Shown: positions 24,838-32,270, counted from the stretch's first letter. The stretch: 64,000 bases of DNA from Halogranum amylolyticum (GCF_900110465.1 NZ_FODV01000008.1:62001-126000); one strand, 5' to 3'. The notes: generated by a model not told the origin, from the letters alone. Translations and numbers: made by a program.

Positions 24838-25467
24838 ATGGTAGAGACAACACAGGTACGAATCGGGCACTGCTGTCCAGACGCGTCGGGCGTGGACATC
24901 TATCTGAACGACGACCGGGCGTTCGACAACGTCAAATTCGGGAACGTCAGCGAGTACGCCTCGTTGCAACCGGGCGAGTACGAGATCGCGGTCGTCCCGA
25001 AGGGTGAAGACCGCTCGAAAGCGGTCATCGACGAGACGCTGACCCTGAAGCAGGGTCAGGACTACTCGGTGCTCGCGACGGGGTTCGCCGACGACATCCA
25101 GCCGCTCGTCCTGACCGACGAGAACGGGGACGTCCCGCAGGGGAAGTGTCACGCGCGCTTCGTCCACTGTTCGCCGGACGCCCCGAAACTGGACGTCCGA
25201 ACGACCGACGGGCAGACGCTCTTCGAGAACGTCGGGTTCCGGAAAGCGAGCAACTACGAACCCGTCGACGCCGGGACCTACGACCTCGAACTGTGCCGCG
25301 CCGGCACCGACGAGGTCGTCCTCGAACTGTCGGACTGCCAGTTCGAGGGCGGCGAGACGTGTACGGTGTTCGGTATCGACACCGCCTCGTCGCTGGAGGC
25401 GATTATCACCCGCGACGCCGGGTCACCGGCGGCGAAGGGCGGCGGGAAGCGCGGTCGGGCGTACTGA
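24838..25467 (+). CDS. DUF4397 domain protein
   Basis: A 209-residue beta-sandwich protein made of two similar halves. The first starts VRIGHCCPDASGVDIYLND and the second ARFVHCSPDAPKLDVRTTD (about 103-121). The HxSPDAPxVDVY-like signature is DUF4397, usually found in exported or surface proteins. Unusually, no signal peptide, lipobox or membrane helix is present here; the protein starts MVETTQVRIGH. The C-terminal tail is basic and Gly-rich (GGGKRGRAY). Function is unknown. Confidence 0.85.
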   Translation: MVETTQVRIGHCCPDASGVDIYLNDDRAFDNVKFGNVSEYASLQPGEYEIAVVPKGEDRSKAVIDETLTLKQGQDYSVLATGFADDIQPLVLTDENGDVPQGKCHARFVHCSPDAPKLDVRTTDGQTLFENVGFRKASNYEPVDAGTYDLELCRAGTDEVVLELSDCQFEGGETCTVFGIDTASSLEAIITRDAGSPAAKGGGKRGRAY

Positions 25468-25563
25468 CGACCGACGTCGACAAAGTACGCCACAGAGCCG
25501 GTTTTTTAATTCAGAACTGACGAGCGCAGAACGACTTATCTCTGTTGCCGGCAGCTACGTGTC

Positions 25564-25899
25564 GTGAATACAGGGGACGTTGGAACTCTCGGTCTCGGCG
25601 TCGTCTTCGGATTCGTCGGCTGGTCGTTGTTCAGTCCGCTCGGGGCAGTTCCCGCATTTCTCGTCGGTACGTGGGTCGGTGGAAGACTGGCGACGTTGAG
25701 CGAGCAGATCGAGTCGTTGGAAGCGCGGATTGTGGAACTAGAAGCGGAGCGAGATGGGGGACGTGTGATTGCAGAACCGAACAACCGCCGTGGCGCGTGG
25801 CTTCGCGGCGACGGCCGCGAACCACGCACGCGAGGTTTTCGCGAGCATCGCGAGCGAAGGGCAGCAAGAGCGAAGCTCTTGCGAGGGATGACTGAGTGA
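25564..25899 (+). CDS. Small membrane protein with a repeat-encoded C-terminal tail
   Basis: A 111-residue protein from a GTG at 25564. Two hydrophobic segments (GLGVVFGFVGWSLFSPLGAV, about 9-28, then AFLVGTWVGGRLATL) are followed by a short coiled coil (SEQIESLEARIVELEAERDG). From about residue 75 the text becomes Arg-rich and low-complexity (REHRERRAARAKLLRGMTE). That portion is encoded by the GC-rich repeat that leads into the dispersed element at 25911, so the ancestral protein probably ended sooner. Function unknown. Confidence 0.55.
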   Translation: MNTGDVGTLGLGVVFGFVGWSLFSPLGAVPAFLVGTWVGGRLATLSEQIESLEARIVELEAERDGGRVIAEPNNRRGAWLRGDGREPRTRGFREHRERRAARAKLLRGMTE

Positions 25900-25910
25900 A
25901 CGAGCACTGC

Positions 25911-25946
25911 GAGTGAACGAAGGAATCGGTTGGGGAGGGTGTGGCC
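25911..25946 (+). repeat. Dispersed repeat, copy 1
   Basis: The segment contains AGTGAACGA followed by AATCGGTTGGGGAGGG and GTGGCC. A second copy lies at 60514-60548; about 32 of 35 aligned bases are identical. Both copies are intergenic and follow a GCGAGGGA-rich lead-in. Similar sequence is scattered in other haloarchaeal genomes to my recollection. Confidence 0.75.
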
Positions 25947-26018
25947 GTGCTGTCAGGGCGGGACTTTCGAGGTGTCCGTAGCGTACTTGCCACTGCAAGG
26001 TAGCACATCAACGAAAGT

Positions 26019-26101
26019 GGGCCGGGAGGGACTTGAACTACGCCCAGACGTGCTCGCTCACTTACGTTCGCTGCGCGCGACTGGTCTGCTTCAAGTCCCT
26101 C
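26019..26101. repeat. Copies of the tRNA-Lys 3' end as direct and inverted repeats
   Basis: GGGCCGGGAGGGACTTGAAC at 26019-26038 is identical to the 3' end of the tRNA gene at 26173-26192. A 12-base inverted copy, TTCAAGTCCCTC, lies at 26090-26101 and can pair with GAGGGACTTGAA at 26026-26037; an inner CAGAC/GTCTG pair (26045-26049 with 26084-26088) extends the stem. The rest of the tRNA is not duplicated. Such fragments are typical of tRNA-targeted integration or of a small element built from tRNA ends. Confidence 0.7.
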
Positions 26102-26117
26102 GTAGCCGCACACTGCA

Positions 26118-26157
26118 ACACGCGAGTGGCGAGCACACGAGGTGCTCGCTGGCGTGT
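26118..26157. other. Imperfect hairpin just downstream of tRNA-Lys
   Basis: ACACGC (26118-26123) pairs with GCGTGT (26152-26157), and GCGAGCAC (26129-26136) pairs with GTGCTCGC (26142-26149) around a five-base loop, with a small asymmetric internal loop between the stems. It starts about 15 bases past the tRNA 3' end and could act in termination or 3' processing. There is no T-tract beside it. Confidence 0.45.
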
Positions 26158-26171
26158 AGGTTCCGTAGAAG

Positions 26172-26286
26172 CGGGCCGGGAGGGACTTGAACCCCCGACC
26201 GTCTGGTGTCTCCCGCAACCACGCGCAAAACCGCTCGCGTAGTCACGATAAAAGCCAGACGCTCTGCCGAACTGAGCTACCGGCCC
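26172..26286 (-). tRNA. tRNA-Lys(UUU) with a 41-nt intron
   Basis: The minus strand starts GGGCCGG and closes with CCGGCCC plus a G discriminator; CCA is not encoded. The D arm is GCTC..GAGC, the anticodon stem TCTGG/CCAGA, the loop CTTTTA then A38, giving anticodon TTT, and the T arm GGGGG-TTCAAGT-CCCTC. Between bases 37 and 38 lies a 41-nt intron (26209-26249). A bulge-helix-bulge forms: a 5' bulge T36-A37-T, a four-pair central helix (C32-T35 with the intron 3' end), a 3' bulge A-C-A38, then an intron helix. The cut sites fall after the second base of each 3-nt bulge, as the archaeal splicing endonuclease requires. Confidence 0.93.
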
Positions 26287-26311
26287 TCACTTCCACCTTA
26301 CTGCACTACCG

Positions 26312-26317
26312 TATAAG
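26312..26317 (-). promoter_or_regulatory. TATA box of tRNA-Lys
   Basis: The minus strand reads CTTATA, centred about 26 bp upstream of the tRNA 5' end at 26286, which fits transcription starting at or just before the mature 5' end. Confidence 0.65.
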
Positions 26318-26369
26318 CGTTTACGATTATCTCGAAGCCCTTACCGCACCACTCCTCGTCACCTCATCC

Positions 26370-27620
26370 ATGACAGACCTCCGGACGTTCGCCGAAGCCC
26401 TCCTCCGATTCGACACGACAGGCGGCGACGAGGCCGCCGCGCAGGCGTGGTTCCGCGAGCGACTCTACGATCTCGGGTTCGAGACCTACGAGTGGACCGC
26501 CGACGCCGACCAACTCGCCGAGCACCCCTCCTTCCCCGACGACCCCGCCGACATCGACGTGGCGGATCGACCGAGCGTCGGTGGCGTTCTGGAGTTCGGA
26601 GACCCCGAGGCGGGCAAGACGCTCGTCCTGAACGGCCACGTCGACGTGGTGCCGGTCGAACGCGACCTCTGGAGCAGCGATCCGTTCGAACCGACGTGGA
26701 TCGAAGACGGGGAGAACCTCCGAGCACGCGGCGCGGCGGACATGAAGTCCGGACTCACGGCGTGCGTCTTCGCGGCACTGGCGCTGCGGAAAGAACACGA
26801 CGAGCACGAGTCCCTCGATGGCCGCGTCGTCGTCGAGTCCGTCGTCGGCGAAGAGGAGGGTGGCATCGGTGCGGCGGCCGCGGCGCTCGACAACCCCTAC
26901 CCCTTCGAGCGGGACGCCGCGCTCGTCGCCGAACCGACTAATTTGCGGGTCGTGACGGCGACGGAAGGGAGCGTGATGAAGCGACTCCATCTCACCGGTC
27001 GGTCCGCGCACGCCGCGACGCGGTGGGTCGGCGAGTCCGTGCTGCCACACTTCGAGACGGTTCGCCACGCCTTCGAGGAGCTGGAGCAGGAACGAGGCGA
27101 GTCGGTGTCACATCCGCTGTACAACGAGTTCCCGATTCCGTGGCCGGTCGTCTTCGGAACCGTGCAGGCCGGGTCGTGGGCGTCGACGGTCCCGGCGGAG
27201 TTGACGGCTGAGGTCCGCATCGGCGTCGCCCCGGGCGAGACCGTCGACGAGGTCGAAACACAGTTCGAGGAGCGACTGGCCGAGGTCGTCGCCGACAGCG
27301 AGTGGCTCTCGGCACGCCCGCCGAAGTTCGAGCGGTTCTCCGTCCAGTTCGAGGCGGGTGAGACCGCCCCCGACGAGTCGGTCGTCGCGGCGCTCCGAGG
27401 CGGGATGCGAGAGGCGGGACTCGACGACACCGACCCGCGAGGTGCGACCTACGGGGCGGACTCGCGACACTACGTCGCCGCCGGGATCCCGACGGTGCTC
27501 TTCGGACCGGGAACGATAGAACAGGCGCACTACCCCGACGAGACGGTCCGTTGGTCGGACGTCGAACGAGCGCGCGAGACGATTACCGCGAGCGCACGGC
27601 GCTATCTCTCCGCGAAGTAG
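26370..27620 (+). CDS. M20-family metallopeptidase (ArgE/DapE-like)
   Basis: A 416-residue zinc hydrolase. Metal-site blocks are LNGHVDVVP (about 90-98), ARGAADMKSGL (about 122-132) and VVGEEEGGIGA (about 158-168), with the final ligand His in FGPGTIEQAHYPDE near the C-terminus and a dimerisation domain in between (about 195-310). The family deacylates N-acyl amino acids or dipeptides; ArgE, DapE and carboxypeptidases cannot be told apart here. I chose the ATG at 26370 (MTDLRTFAEALLRFDTTGG), because codons upstream lie in the tRNA gene. The 3' end overlaps the convergent gene by 19 bp. Confidence 0.88.
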   Translation: MTDLRTFAEALLRFDTTGGDEAAAQAWFRERLYDLGFETYEWTADADQLAEHPSFPDDPADIDVADRPSVGGVLEFGDPEAGKTLVLNGHVDVVPVERDLWSSDPFEPTWIEDGENLRARGAADMKSGLTACVFAALALRKEHDEHESLDGRVVVESVVGEEEGGIGAAAAALDNPYPFERDAALVAEPTNLRVVTATEGSVMKRLHLTGRSAHAATRWVGESVLPHFETVRHAFEELEQERGESVSHPLYNEFPIPWPVVFGTVQAGSWASTVPAELTAEVRIGVAPGETVDEVETQFEERLAEVVADSEWLSARPPKFERFSVQFEAGETAPDESVVAALRGGMREAGLDDTDPRGATYGADSRHYVAAGIPTVLFGPGTIEQAHYPDETVRWSDVERARETITASARRYLSAK

Positions 27621-28276
27621 TCGTCGAGGGCGTCGGCGACGACGTCGCCGGGCGTCCGGTTCTGCACCGACGCGCGGCGGCGGAGTTCGTTGTACAGCTC
27701 CGGCGGCAGGTCGAGACCGATCCGCCCCGGTCTGACGCCGTAGCCGCGGAGCGCGTCGGCCGGATCGGTGCCGTCGTTGATCTCGCTGGCGATGGCGCGC
27801 ACCTCTCGGACCGTCAGGTCGCTGTCGATGGTCGCCCACGCGAGTGTGAACCGCGCCTCCCCGGGGACGCGAGCGATGTGTTTCGCCGCCGTCGGCGCGA
27901 TGTGGCCGCGGGCGACGTGTCGCCGGATCGACTGCGGGAGGTCGTGCACCCGCGCCCACTTGCGGATGAAGGCGATCGAGGCGACGCCGTCAGTCCGTTC
28001 TGCGGCGGCCTTGTAGGAGCCGACGCCGCGGACGAGTGCCGCACACGCTGCCGCCCCGCGGAGCATGTAGACGTTGTCCTCGGCACCGGCGGTATTCTGC
28101 GCGAACGCGCTGACCGTCTCGGCGGCCTCGGCGACGCTCTCGGGGTCGTCGGGGTCGAAGCCGACCGCCTCCGAGGCCCGTTCGCCGGTGACGGCCGGGT
28201 CCGCACGCACGACGGGCTCGCCGACCGGTTCTTCGCGGTCGGCCGGCAGTCTCGTCTGCGGCGACTCGTCTGTCAT
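27602..28276 (-). CDS. DNA-binding protein with ParB-type HTH and ribbon-helix-helix segments
   Basis: A 224-residue soluble protein. Residues about 98-166 (IRKWARVHDLPQSIRRHVA, then GHIAPTAAKHIARV and SDLTVREVRAIASEI) follow the KorB/ParB central HTH pattern, including the 'is..hA..l' and 'lsvre' blocks. Residues about 184-222 (RIGLDLPPELYNELRRRASV through DALDDYF) look like a ribbon-helix-helix domain. No ParB CTP-binding GERR box is visible. This family is common in haloarchaea (I believe it is named DUF7119). A transcriptional or chromosome-associated role is inference; no ParA lies nearby. The gene is monocistronic. Confidence 0.7.
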   Translation of the reverse strand: MTDESPQTRLPADREEPVGEPVVRADPAVTGERASEAVGFDPDDPESVAEAAETVSAFAQNTAGAEDNVYMLRGAAACAALVRGVGSYKAAAERTDGVASIAFIRKWARVHDLPQSIRRHVARGHIAPTAAKHIARVPGEARFTLAWATIDSDLTVREVRAIASEINDGTDPADALRGYGVRPGRIGLDLPPELYNELRRRASVQNRTPGDVVADALDDYFAER

Positions 28277-28376
28277 ACAGTGTCAGATTGTGTGGTTGCT
28301 ACCAAAAGCATCTCGCTGTCGCGTAAGATTTGCACAGGTGGGTCGGTTCGTGGTACGTCGGTGGGTTACGAAGTGG

Positions 28377-28511
28377 CTACTCGTCCGCTTCCTCCCGGCG
28401 CTCCGAGAGATGTTCCCAGATCTCGGTACAGCCGGACCCGTCTTCGAGGTCGTTCAGATGGGCGTCGTGTCGCTCGTCGGCGTCGTTGAGTTCGGCTGCG
28501 GGCTCACTCAT
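28377..28511 (-). CDS. 44-residue acidic protein
   Basis: The frame MSEPAAELNDADERHDAHLN continues DLEDGSGCTEIWEHLSERREEADE and ends at TAG at 28377-28379. It is strongly acidic, one amphipathic helix is likely, and there is a single Cys. Its start overlaps the stop of the tiny upstream ORF by 8 bp, so the two could be coupled. The haloarchaeal amino-acid bias and codon use argue for a real gene, but at this length chance cannot be excluded. Confidence 0.5.
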   Translation of the reverse strand: MSEPAAELNDADERHDAHLNDLEDGSGCTEIWEHLSERREEADE

Positions 28512-28608
28512 CGGTCCGCGCCCCCTGCGAGGGTTCGTACAGTTCCGGGGCGACGTCTGCGGAGACGTGGTCGCGAACGTCGCGGTCGGGTTCGTGGCTA
28601 CTCATCAT
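28504..28608 (-). CDS. 34-residue hydrophilic protein
   Basis: Starts at one of two adjacent ATGs (28608 or 28605) and reads MMSSHEPDRDVRDHVSADVA, then PELYEPSQGARTDE. It is acidic with no Cys or hydrophobic segment. It overlaps the following 44-residue ORF by 8 bp. Codon use matches the neighbours. Function unknown; the evidence is the coupled arrangement and the composition. Confidence 0.45.
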   Translation of the reverse strand: MMSSHEPDRDVRDHVSADVAPELYEPSQGARTDE

Positions 28609-28823
28609 CACCTCGTTAGACGAGAACGTCCATAAGGCCGCCTCTAGACGTAACCTTCACCCCTGCTCCCGCGTCCCAGACTGTGTTGCCGGTATCTCTG
28701 ACGACGAATTTCGTCGAAACCGCACGACGGGGTCGGTACCTACACGAACCTTCCCGTCGCGAACTCGCCGCAGGGTTTGCAGTCGCCGACTGCTACAGGA
28801 GGGTGGAGGACGAACGAGAGAGT

Positions 28824-29147
28824 ATGTCCGTCGCCCTTCGCATCCTCGACGACGGTGCGTGGATCTCCGTCAACGACCACAGAGAGGTCAGCGTCAGCGA
28901 ACTCTGGCGGTTCGTCGATCCGGAGTTCTGCGCCTGTCGCCTCCCCGATATGGTCGTCGAGAACTTCATCGAGGTCGGCGTCGACGGCCGCACCGTCGAG
29001 GTCCGCGTCTACGGCCAGTGTATCGCCTGCGGAGCGAAGGAGACGACCCAGTGGCTTCCCGTCGGGCGAATCCGCGACGGGGAGTTCCACGGCCTCGACC
29101 GCGAGAACGTCCTCGCACCGACCGGCGTGACAACGCGCCGAGAGTAG
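28824..29147 (+). CDS. Small Cys-rich protein, probable metal-binding
   Basis: A 107-residue protein with CAC (Cys38 and Cys40 region, PEFCACRLPDMV) and CIAC (YGQCIACGAKETTQW) pairs, an arrangement suited to one zinc or iron site. The rest is mixed beta strands (VDGRTVEVRVYG). I chose the ATG at 28824 because upstream in-frame codons are not haloarchaeal in composition. It lies 87 bp before the nitrite/sulfite reductase gene on the same strand, so it might be co-regulated, but there is no direct functional link. Confidence 0.65.
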   Translation: MSVALRILDDGAWISVNDHREVSVSELWRFVDPEFCACRLPDMVVENFIEVGVDGRTVEVRVYGQCIACGAKETTQWLPVGRIRDGEFHGLDRENVLAPTGVTTRRE

Positions 29148-29234
29148 GCAACAATCTCCTGTTTGTGGGAGCACCGGGAAGGGTTGACGGCATGCGCGCC
29201 CCCTTACGTATGTGTCCAAAAGGGAGGCACAGAG

Positions 29235-31013
29235 ATGCCTACGGACGTCGAAAACTGGAAGTCGGAGGTGTACGGCAACGAGATTCGAGAGCACCTCCTC
29301 GAATTTGCCGAGAAGGGGTGGGACTCGATTCCCGAAGACGAACACGACGCCTGGTTCGAGCGCTTCAAATGGTGGGGGCTGTACCACCAGCGCAACGGAC
29401 AGGAGAGCTACTTCATGATGCGGATCGGGACGCCGAACGGCGTGCTGACGCCGGGGCAGACCGAAGTCGTCGCCGAAGTGGCAGACGAGTACGCCCGCGG
29501 CCCTGCCGACAATCCCATCTTCGGCGACGGCTACGTCGACTGGACCACCCGCCAGTCGATCCAACTACACTGGATCAAACTCGAGGACATCCCGGAGATC
29601 TTCGACAAGCTCGAATCCGTCGGGCTGTCGACCCAGCAGGCCTGTGGTGACTCCTGGCGGAACATCGTCGGCTGTCCCGTCGCCGGCAAGGACAAGCACG
29701 AACACGTCGAGGCGCTCCCCGTCGCGATGGAGCTCAACGAGGAGTACAAGGGGAACGACGACCACTCGAACCTCCCCCGGAAGTGGAAGGTCTCGATCAC
29801 CGGCTGCCGCGAAGGCTGTGGCCAGGGCGACATCAACGACCTCGCGCTCGAACCCGCGACGAAGGAGATCGACGGCGAGGAGGTCAAAGGGTTCAACATC
29901 CGCGTCGGCGGCGGCCTCTCGCGGAACGAACCGCGACTCGCCCGCGACATCGACGTCTTCGTCACGCCCGAGCAGGCTTCGGAAGTCTCCGGTGCCATCT
30001 CCGCGCTCTTCCGCGACAACGGCGACCGCGAGAACCGGTACAACGCCCGCATCAAGTTCCTGATGGACGAGTGGGGACCGGAGAAGTTCCGGAACGTCCT
30101 CCAGGAGGAGTACGTCGACTACGAACTGAAAACGGCAGGGGAAGACCTTCGCTCGGAGTACTCCTACAACTCCGGCTACGCCAACGGCGGTCACTCCGAC
30201 CACGTCGGTATCCACGAGCAAGCCGACGGCAACTACTACGTCGGTCTCGACGTCCTCGTCGGTCGGATGGGCGTCGACGACACGAAAGAGCTCGCCCGTC
30301 TCGCCGACGAGTACGGCTCCGGCGAGATCCGCATCACGCAGCGGCAGAACGTCATCGTCACCGACGTCCCCGAGGAGAAGCTCGACGCGCTCAAGCAGGA
30401 GGACCTGCTGGAACACTACTCGCCGGACCCTCATCCGTTCATGCGCGGGTCGGTCGCCTGTACGGGCACGGAGTTCTGTTCGCTCTCCATCGTGGAGACG
30501 AAGAACCGCCAGGTGCGCTACGCCCGCTGGCTGAAGGAGAACGTCGACCTCCCCGACGGCGTCGAGGACTTCCACATCCACCTCTCGGGCTGTACGGCCT
30601 CCTGCGCACAACCGCAGATCGCCGACGTCTCCCTGCGCGGCATGAAGACCCGCAAGGACGGCGAACCGGTCGAGGCACTCGACATCGGTCTCGGCGGCGG
30701 TCTCGGCGAGAACCCGCACTTCGCCGACTGGGTCGCCCAGCGTATCCCAGTCGACGAGGTACCCGGTGCCATCAAGAACCTGCTCGCGAACTTCGAAGAG
30801 CAGAGGGAAGGAGGCGAGACGTTCCGCGAGTTCGTCGAGCGCACCGACGAGGAGAGCCTCGCCGACCTGATCGAACCCGAGGAGACCAGCTACGACGACC
30901 CGATGATGCACAACACGAAGATGACGTGGTACCCCTACGCCGACGACGACTCGATGGACGCGAGTCCCGCGCCGACGGACGGCGAGGGTAACACGCTGCC
31001 CGCGGACGACTGA
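29235..31013 (+). CDS. Ferredoxin-dependent nitrite/sulfite reductase
   Basis: A 592-residue siroheme/[4Fe-4S] reductase that takes six electrons from ferredoxin. The two half-domains each carry the NiR/SiR core: TGCREGCGQGDINDLAL near 189-205 and the cluster motif C409-x5-C415 with C453-x3-C457 (ACTGTEFC and SGCTASC). N-terminal ferredoxin-like half-domains contain RIGTPNGVLTPGQ and LVGRMGVDDTKELA. It resembles haloarchaeal assimilatory nitrite reductase (NasD/NirA); sulfite as substrate is the alternative. A GGGAGG ribosome-binding site lies just before the ATG. No nitrate reductase, nitrate transporter or siroheme genes are in the window. Confidence 0.88.
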   Translation: MPTDVENWKSEVYGNEIREHLLEFAEKGWDSIPEDEHDAWFERFKWWGLYHQRNGQESYFMMRIGTPNGVLTPGQTEVVAEVADEYARGPADNPIFGDGYVDWTTRQSIQLHWIKLEDIPEIFDKLESVGLSTQQACGDSWRNIVGCPVAGKDKHEHVEALPVAMELNEEYKGNDDHSNLPRKWKVSITGCREGCGQGDINDLALEPATKEIDGEEVKGFNIRVGGGLSRNEPRLARDIDVFVTPEQASEVSGAISALFRDNGDRENRYNARIKFLMDEWGPEKFRNVLQEEYVDYELKTAGEDLRSEYSYNSGYANGGHSDHVGIHEQADGNYYVGLDVLVGRMGVDDTKELARLADEYGSGEIRITQRQNVIVTDVPEEKLDALKQEDLLEHYSPDPHPFMRGSVACTGTEFCSLSIVETKNRQVRYARWLKENVDLPDGVEDFHIHLSGCTASCAQPQIADVSLRGMKTRKDGEPVEALDIGLGGGLGENPHFADWVAQRIPVDEVPGAIKNLLANFEEQREGGETFREFVERTDEESLADLIEPEETSYDDPMMHNTKMTWYPYADDDSMDASPAPTDGEGNTLPADD

Positions 31014-31020
31014 AAAATCC

Positions 31021-31065
31021 CGGCCAAAAAAGGCCGCGAGGCCTGCGAGGCCCGAGAGGCCCGAG
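31021..31065 (+). terminator. Hairpin and GAGGCC repeats after the reductase gene
   Basis: CGGCC-AAAAAA-GGCCG forms a small stem 8 bp past the reductase stop codon, followed by GCGAGGCCT, GCGAGGCCC and GAGAGGCCC short repeats. There is no T-tract, so termination is only a possibility; it lies between convergent genes. Confidence 0.35.
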
Positions 31066-31105
31066 CTTCGCGGTGAGTGAACTGGTTCCTACCGCCGTCG
31101 TCGCC

Positions 31106-31768
31106 TCACTGCCCGCCGCCACCGAACAGCACCATCGGATCGCGCGTCTGGACCCAGACGCGACCGTCGCCTTCCAGCCGCGTGACGAACCCCTCGCCGC
31201 CGAGCAGCGAGGATTTGATGTTCGAGTCCTTCGTTCGCGAGACGGAGAGGCCATCCGTCCACGCGAGCAGGTGGTCCTCGTCGACGACGAGCGGGTCGTC
31301 GGGAGTGACAGTCTCCTCGCGCACCGCGCCGAACGCCGAGACGAATGCAGTGCCGGAGCCGCCGAGTCGCAGGACGGTGAGTTCACCCGACGAGAAGAAG
31401 TTCCCCGCCTCGTTGGCGGCGGTACTCCGCTCGACGTCGGTCGTCCACGCGAGCAGCCCACCGGACTGCACCTTCACGGGGCCGGTCTCGTCGAGGTCCA
31501 GTCGAGTGATGTCGCCGAGGTAGTCCGGGGCGAGAACAGTCCGTGACCCGTCAGCCTCGGCTTCGAGGAACGTCGTGAGCACGTCGAGTTCGTCGGAGAT
31601 GGCGCGTTTGAACATCCCCCCGAGGCCGCCCTCGCCCGCGTTCGTCTCCGAGCGGATGGCGTCGCTCCGCGTCACCATCGAACCGGGGTCGACACCGATG
31701 CGGTCACCGGCATCCATCGTCACTTCCAGCGTCGCGTAGCTCCGTCCGTCGGCGATCTCGAACTTCAT
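31106..31768 (-). CDS. AIM24/TIGR00266 family protein
   Basis: A 220-residue protein made of beta repeats with conserved glycine turns: MVTRSD, GGLGGMFKRAIS, APDYLGDITRLDL, FFSSGELTVLRLGGSGTAFVSAFGA and the closing RDPMVLFGGGGQ. This is the AIM24/TIGR00266 fold; the mitochondrial homologue supports inner-membrane organisation, while archaeal roles are unknown. It is probably a homotrimer in the cytosol. It is a single gene with its start at 31768, divergent from nothing close. Confidence 0.88.
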   Translation of the reverse strand: MKFEIADGRSYATLEVTMDAGDRIGVDPGSMVTRSDAIRSETNAGEGGLGGMFKRAISDELDVLTTFLEAEADGSRTVLAPDYLGDITRLDLDETGPVKVQSGGLLAWTTDVERSTAANEAGNFFSSGELTVLRLGGSGTAFVSAFGAVREETVTPDDPLVVDEDHLLAWTDGLSVSRTKDSNIKSSLLGGEGFVTRLEGDGRVWVQTRDPMVLFGGGGQ

Positions 31769-31877
31769 ACTCGCGAGTATCTCGGCCTCGTATAAATTAT
31801 TGGTGAGGTGAAATGTGAGAACGACGAACGTCGCGACTGCCGAGTCCCGAACCGTCGGGTCGAGGTCGGAGGGTCCG

Positions 31878-32180
31878 CTACGGCGTCCGATAGACGCTGA
31901 TGACGCCGTCGTTCTCGACGACGACGCGGAACTGCTCGACGTCGAACTCGAACCGCCAGTGTCCGCCGATGACGTCGCTGTACCGGTCGAACAGCGCGTC
32001 GAGCGCGCTCGGGTCGATGTACTCTGCGAGCGTCCACCCCGTCGCCGTCGGTTCGGCGTCGTCTGCCGCCGCCACCGCCGACGCGACCGCGGTACTGAGC
32101 GGTTCGCCGCTCTCGTGGGCGTGTCGCGTCATGTGAACCAAGGACTGCTCGGAGGGGACAGTCACTTGCGTTCGTGCCAT
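31878..32180 (-). CDS. HalOD1 output-domain protein
   Basis: A 100-residue protein whose C-terminal 60 residues (GWTLAEYIDPSALDALFDRY through FEFDVEQFRVVVENDGVISVY) match HalOD1, a haloarchaeal domain often fused to bacterio-opsin activators or response regulators and presumed to be a signalling output. Here it stands alone with a short Ser/Ala-rich N-terminus. I chose the ATG at 32180 (MARTQVTVPSEQSL). It is divergent from the DUF6360-like gene, with 90 bp between starts. Confidence 0.85.
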   Translation of the reverse strand: MARTQVTVPSEQSLVHMTRHAHESGEPLSTAVASAVAAADDAEPTATGWTLAEYIDPSALDALFDRYSDVIGGHWRFEFDVEQFRVVVENDGVISVYRTP

Positions 32181-32270
32181 TGTACCAGAATGTTCTCGGG
32201 AGAAGATAACTGTTCCCCCGCCGGACTCCGTGGCGACAACCGTTTGTACGCGAGGGTCCCACGAGTTCCC

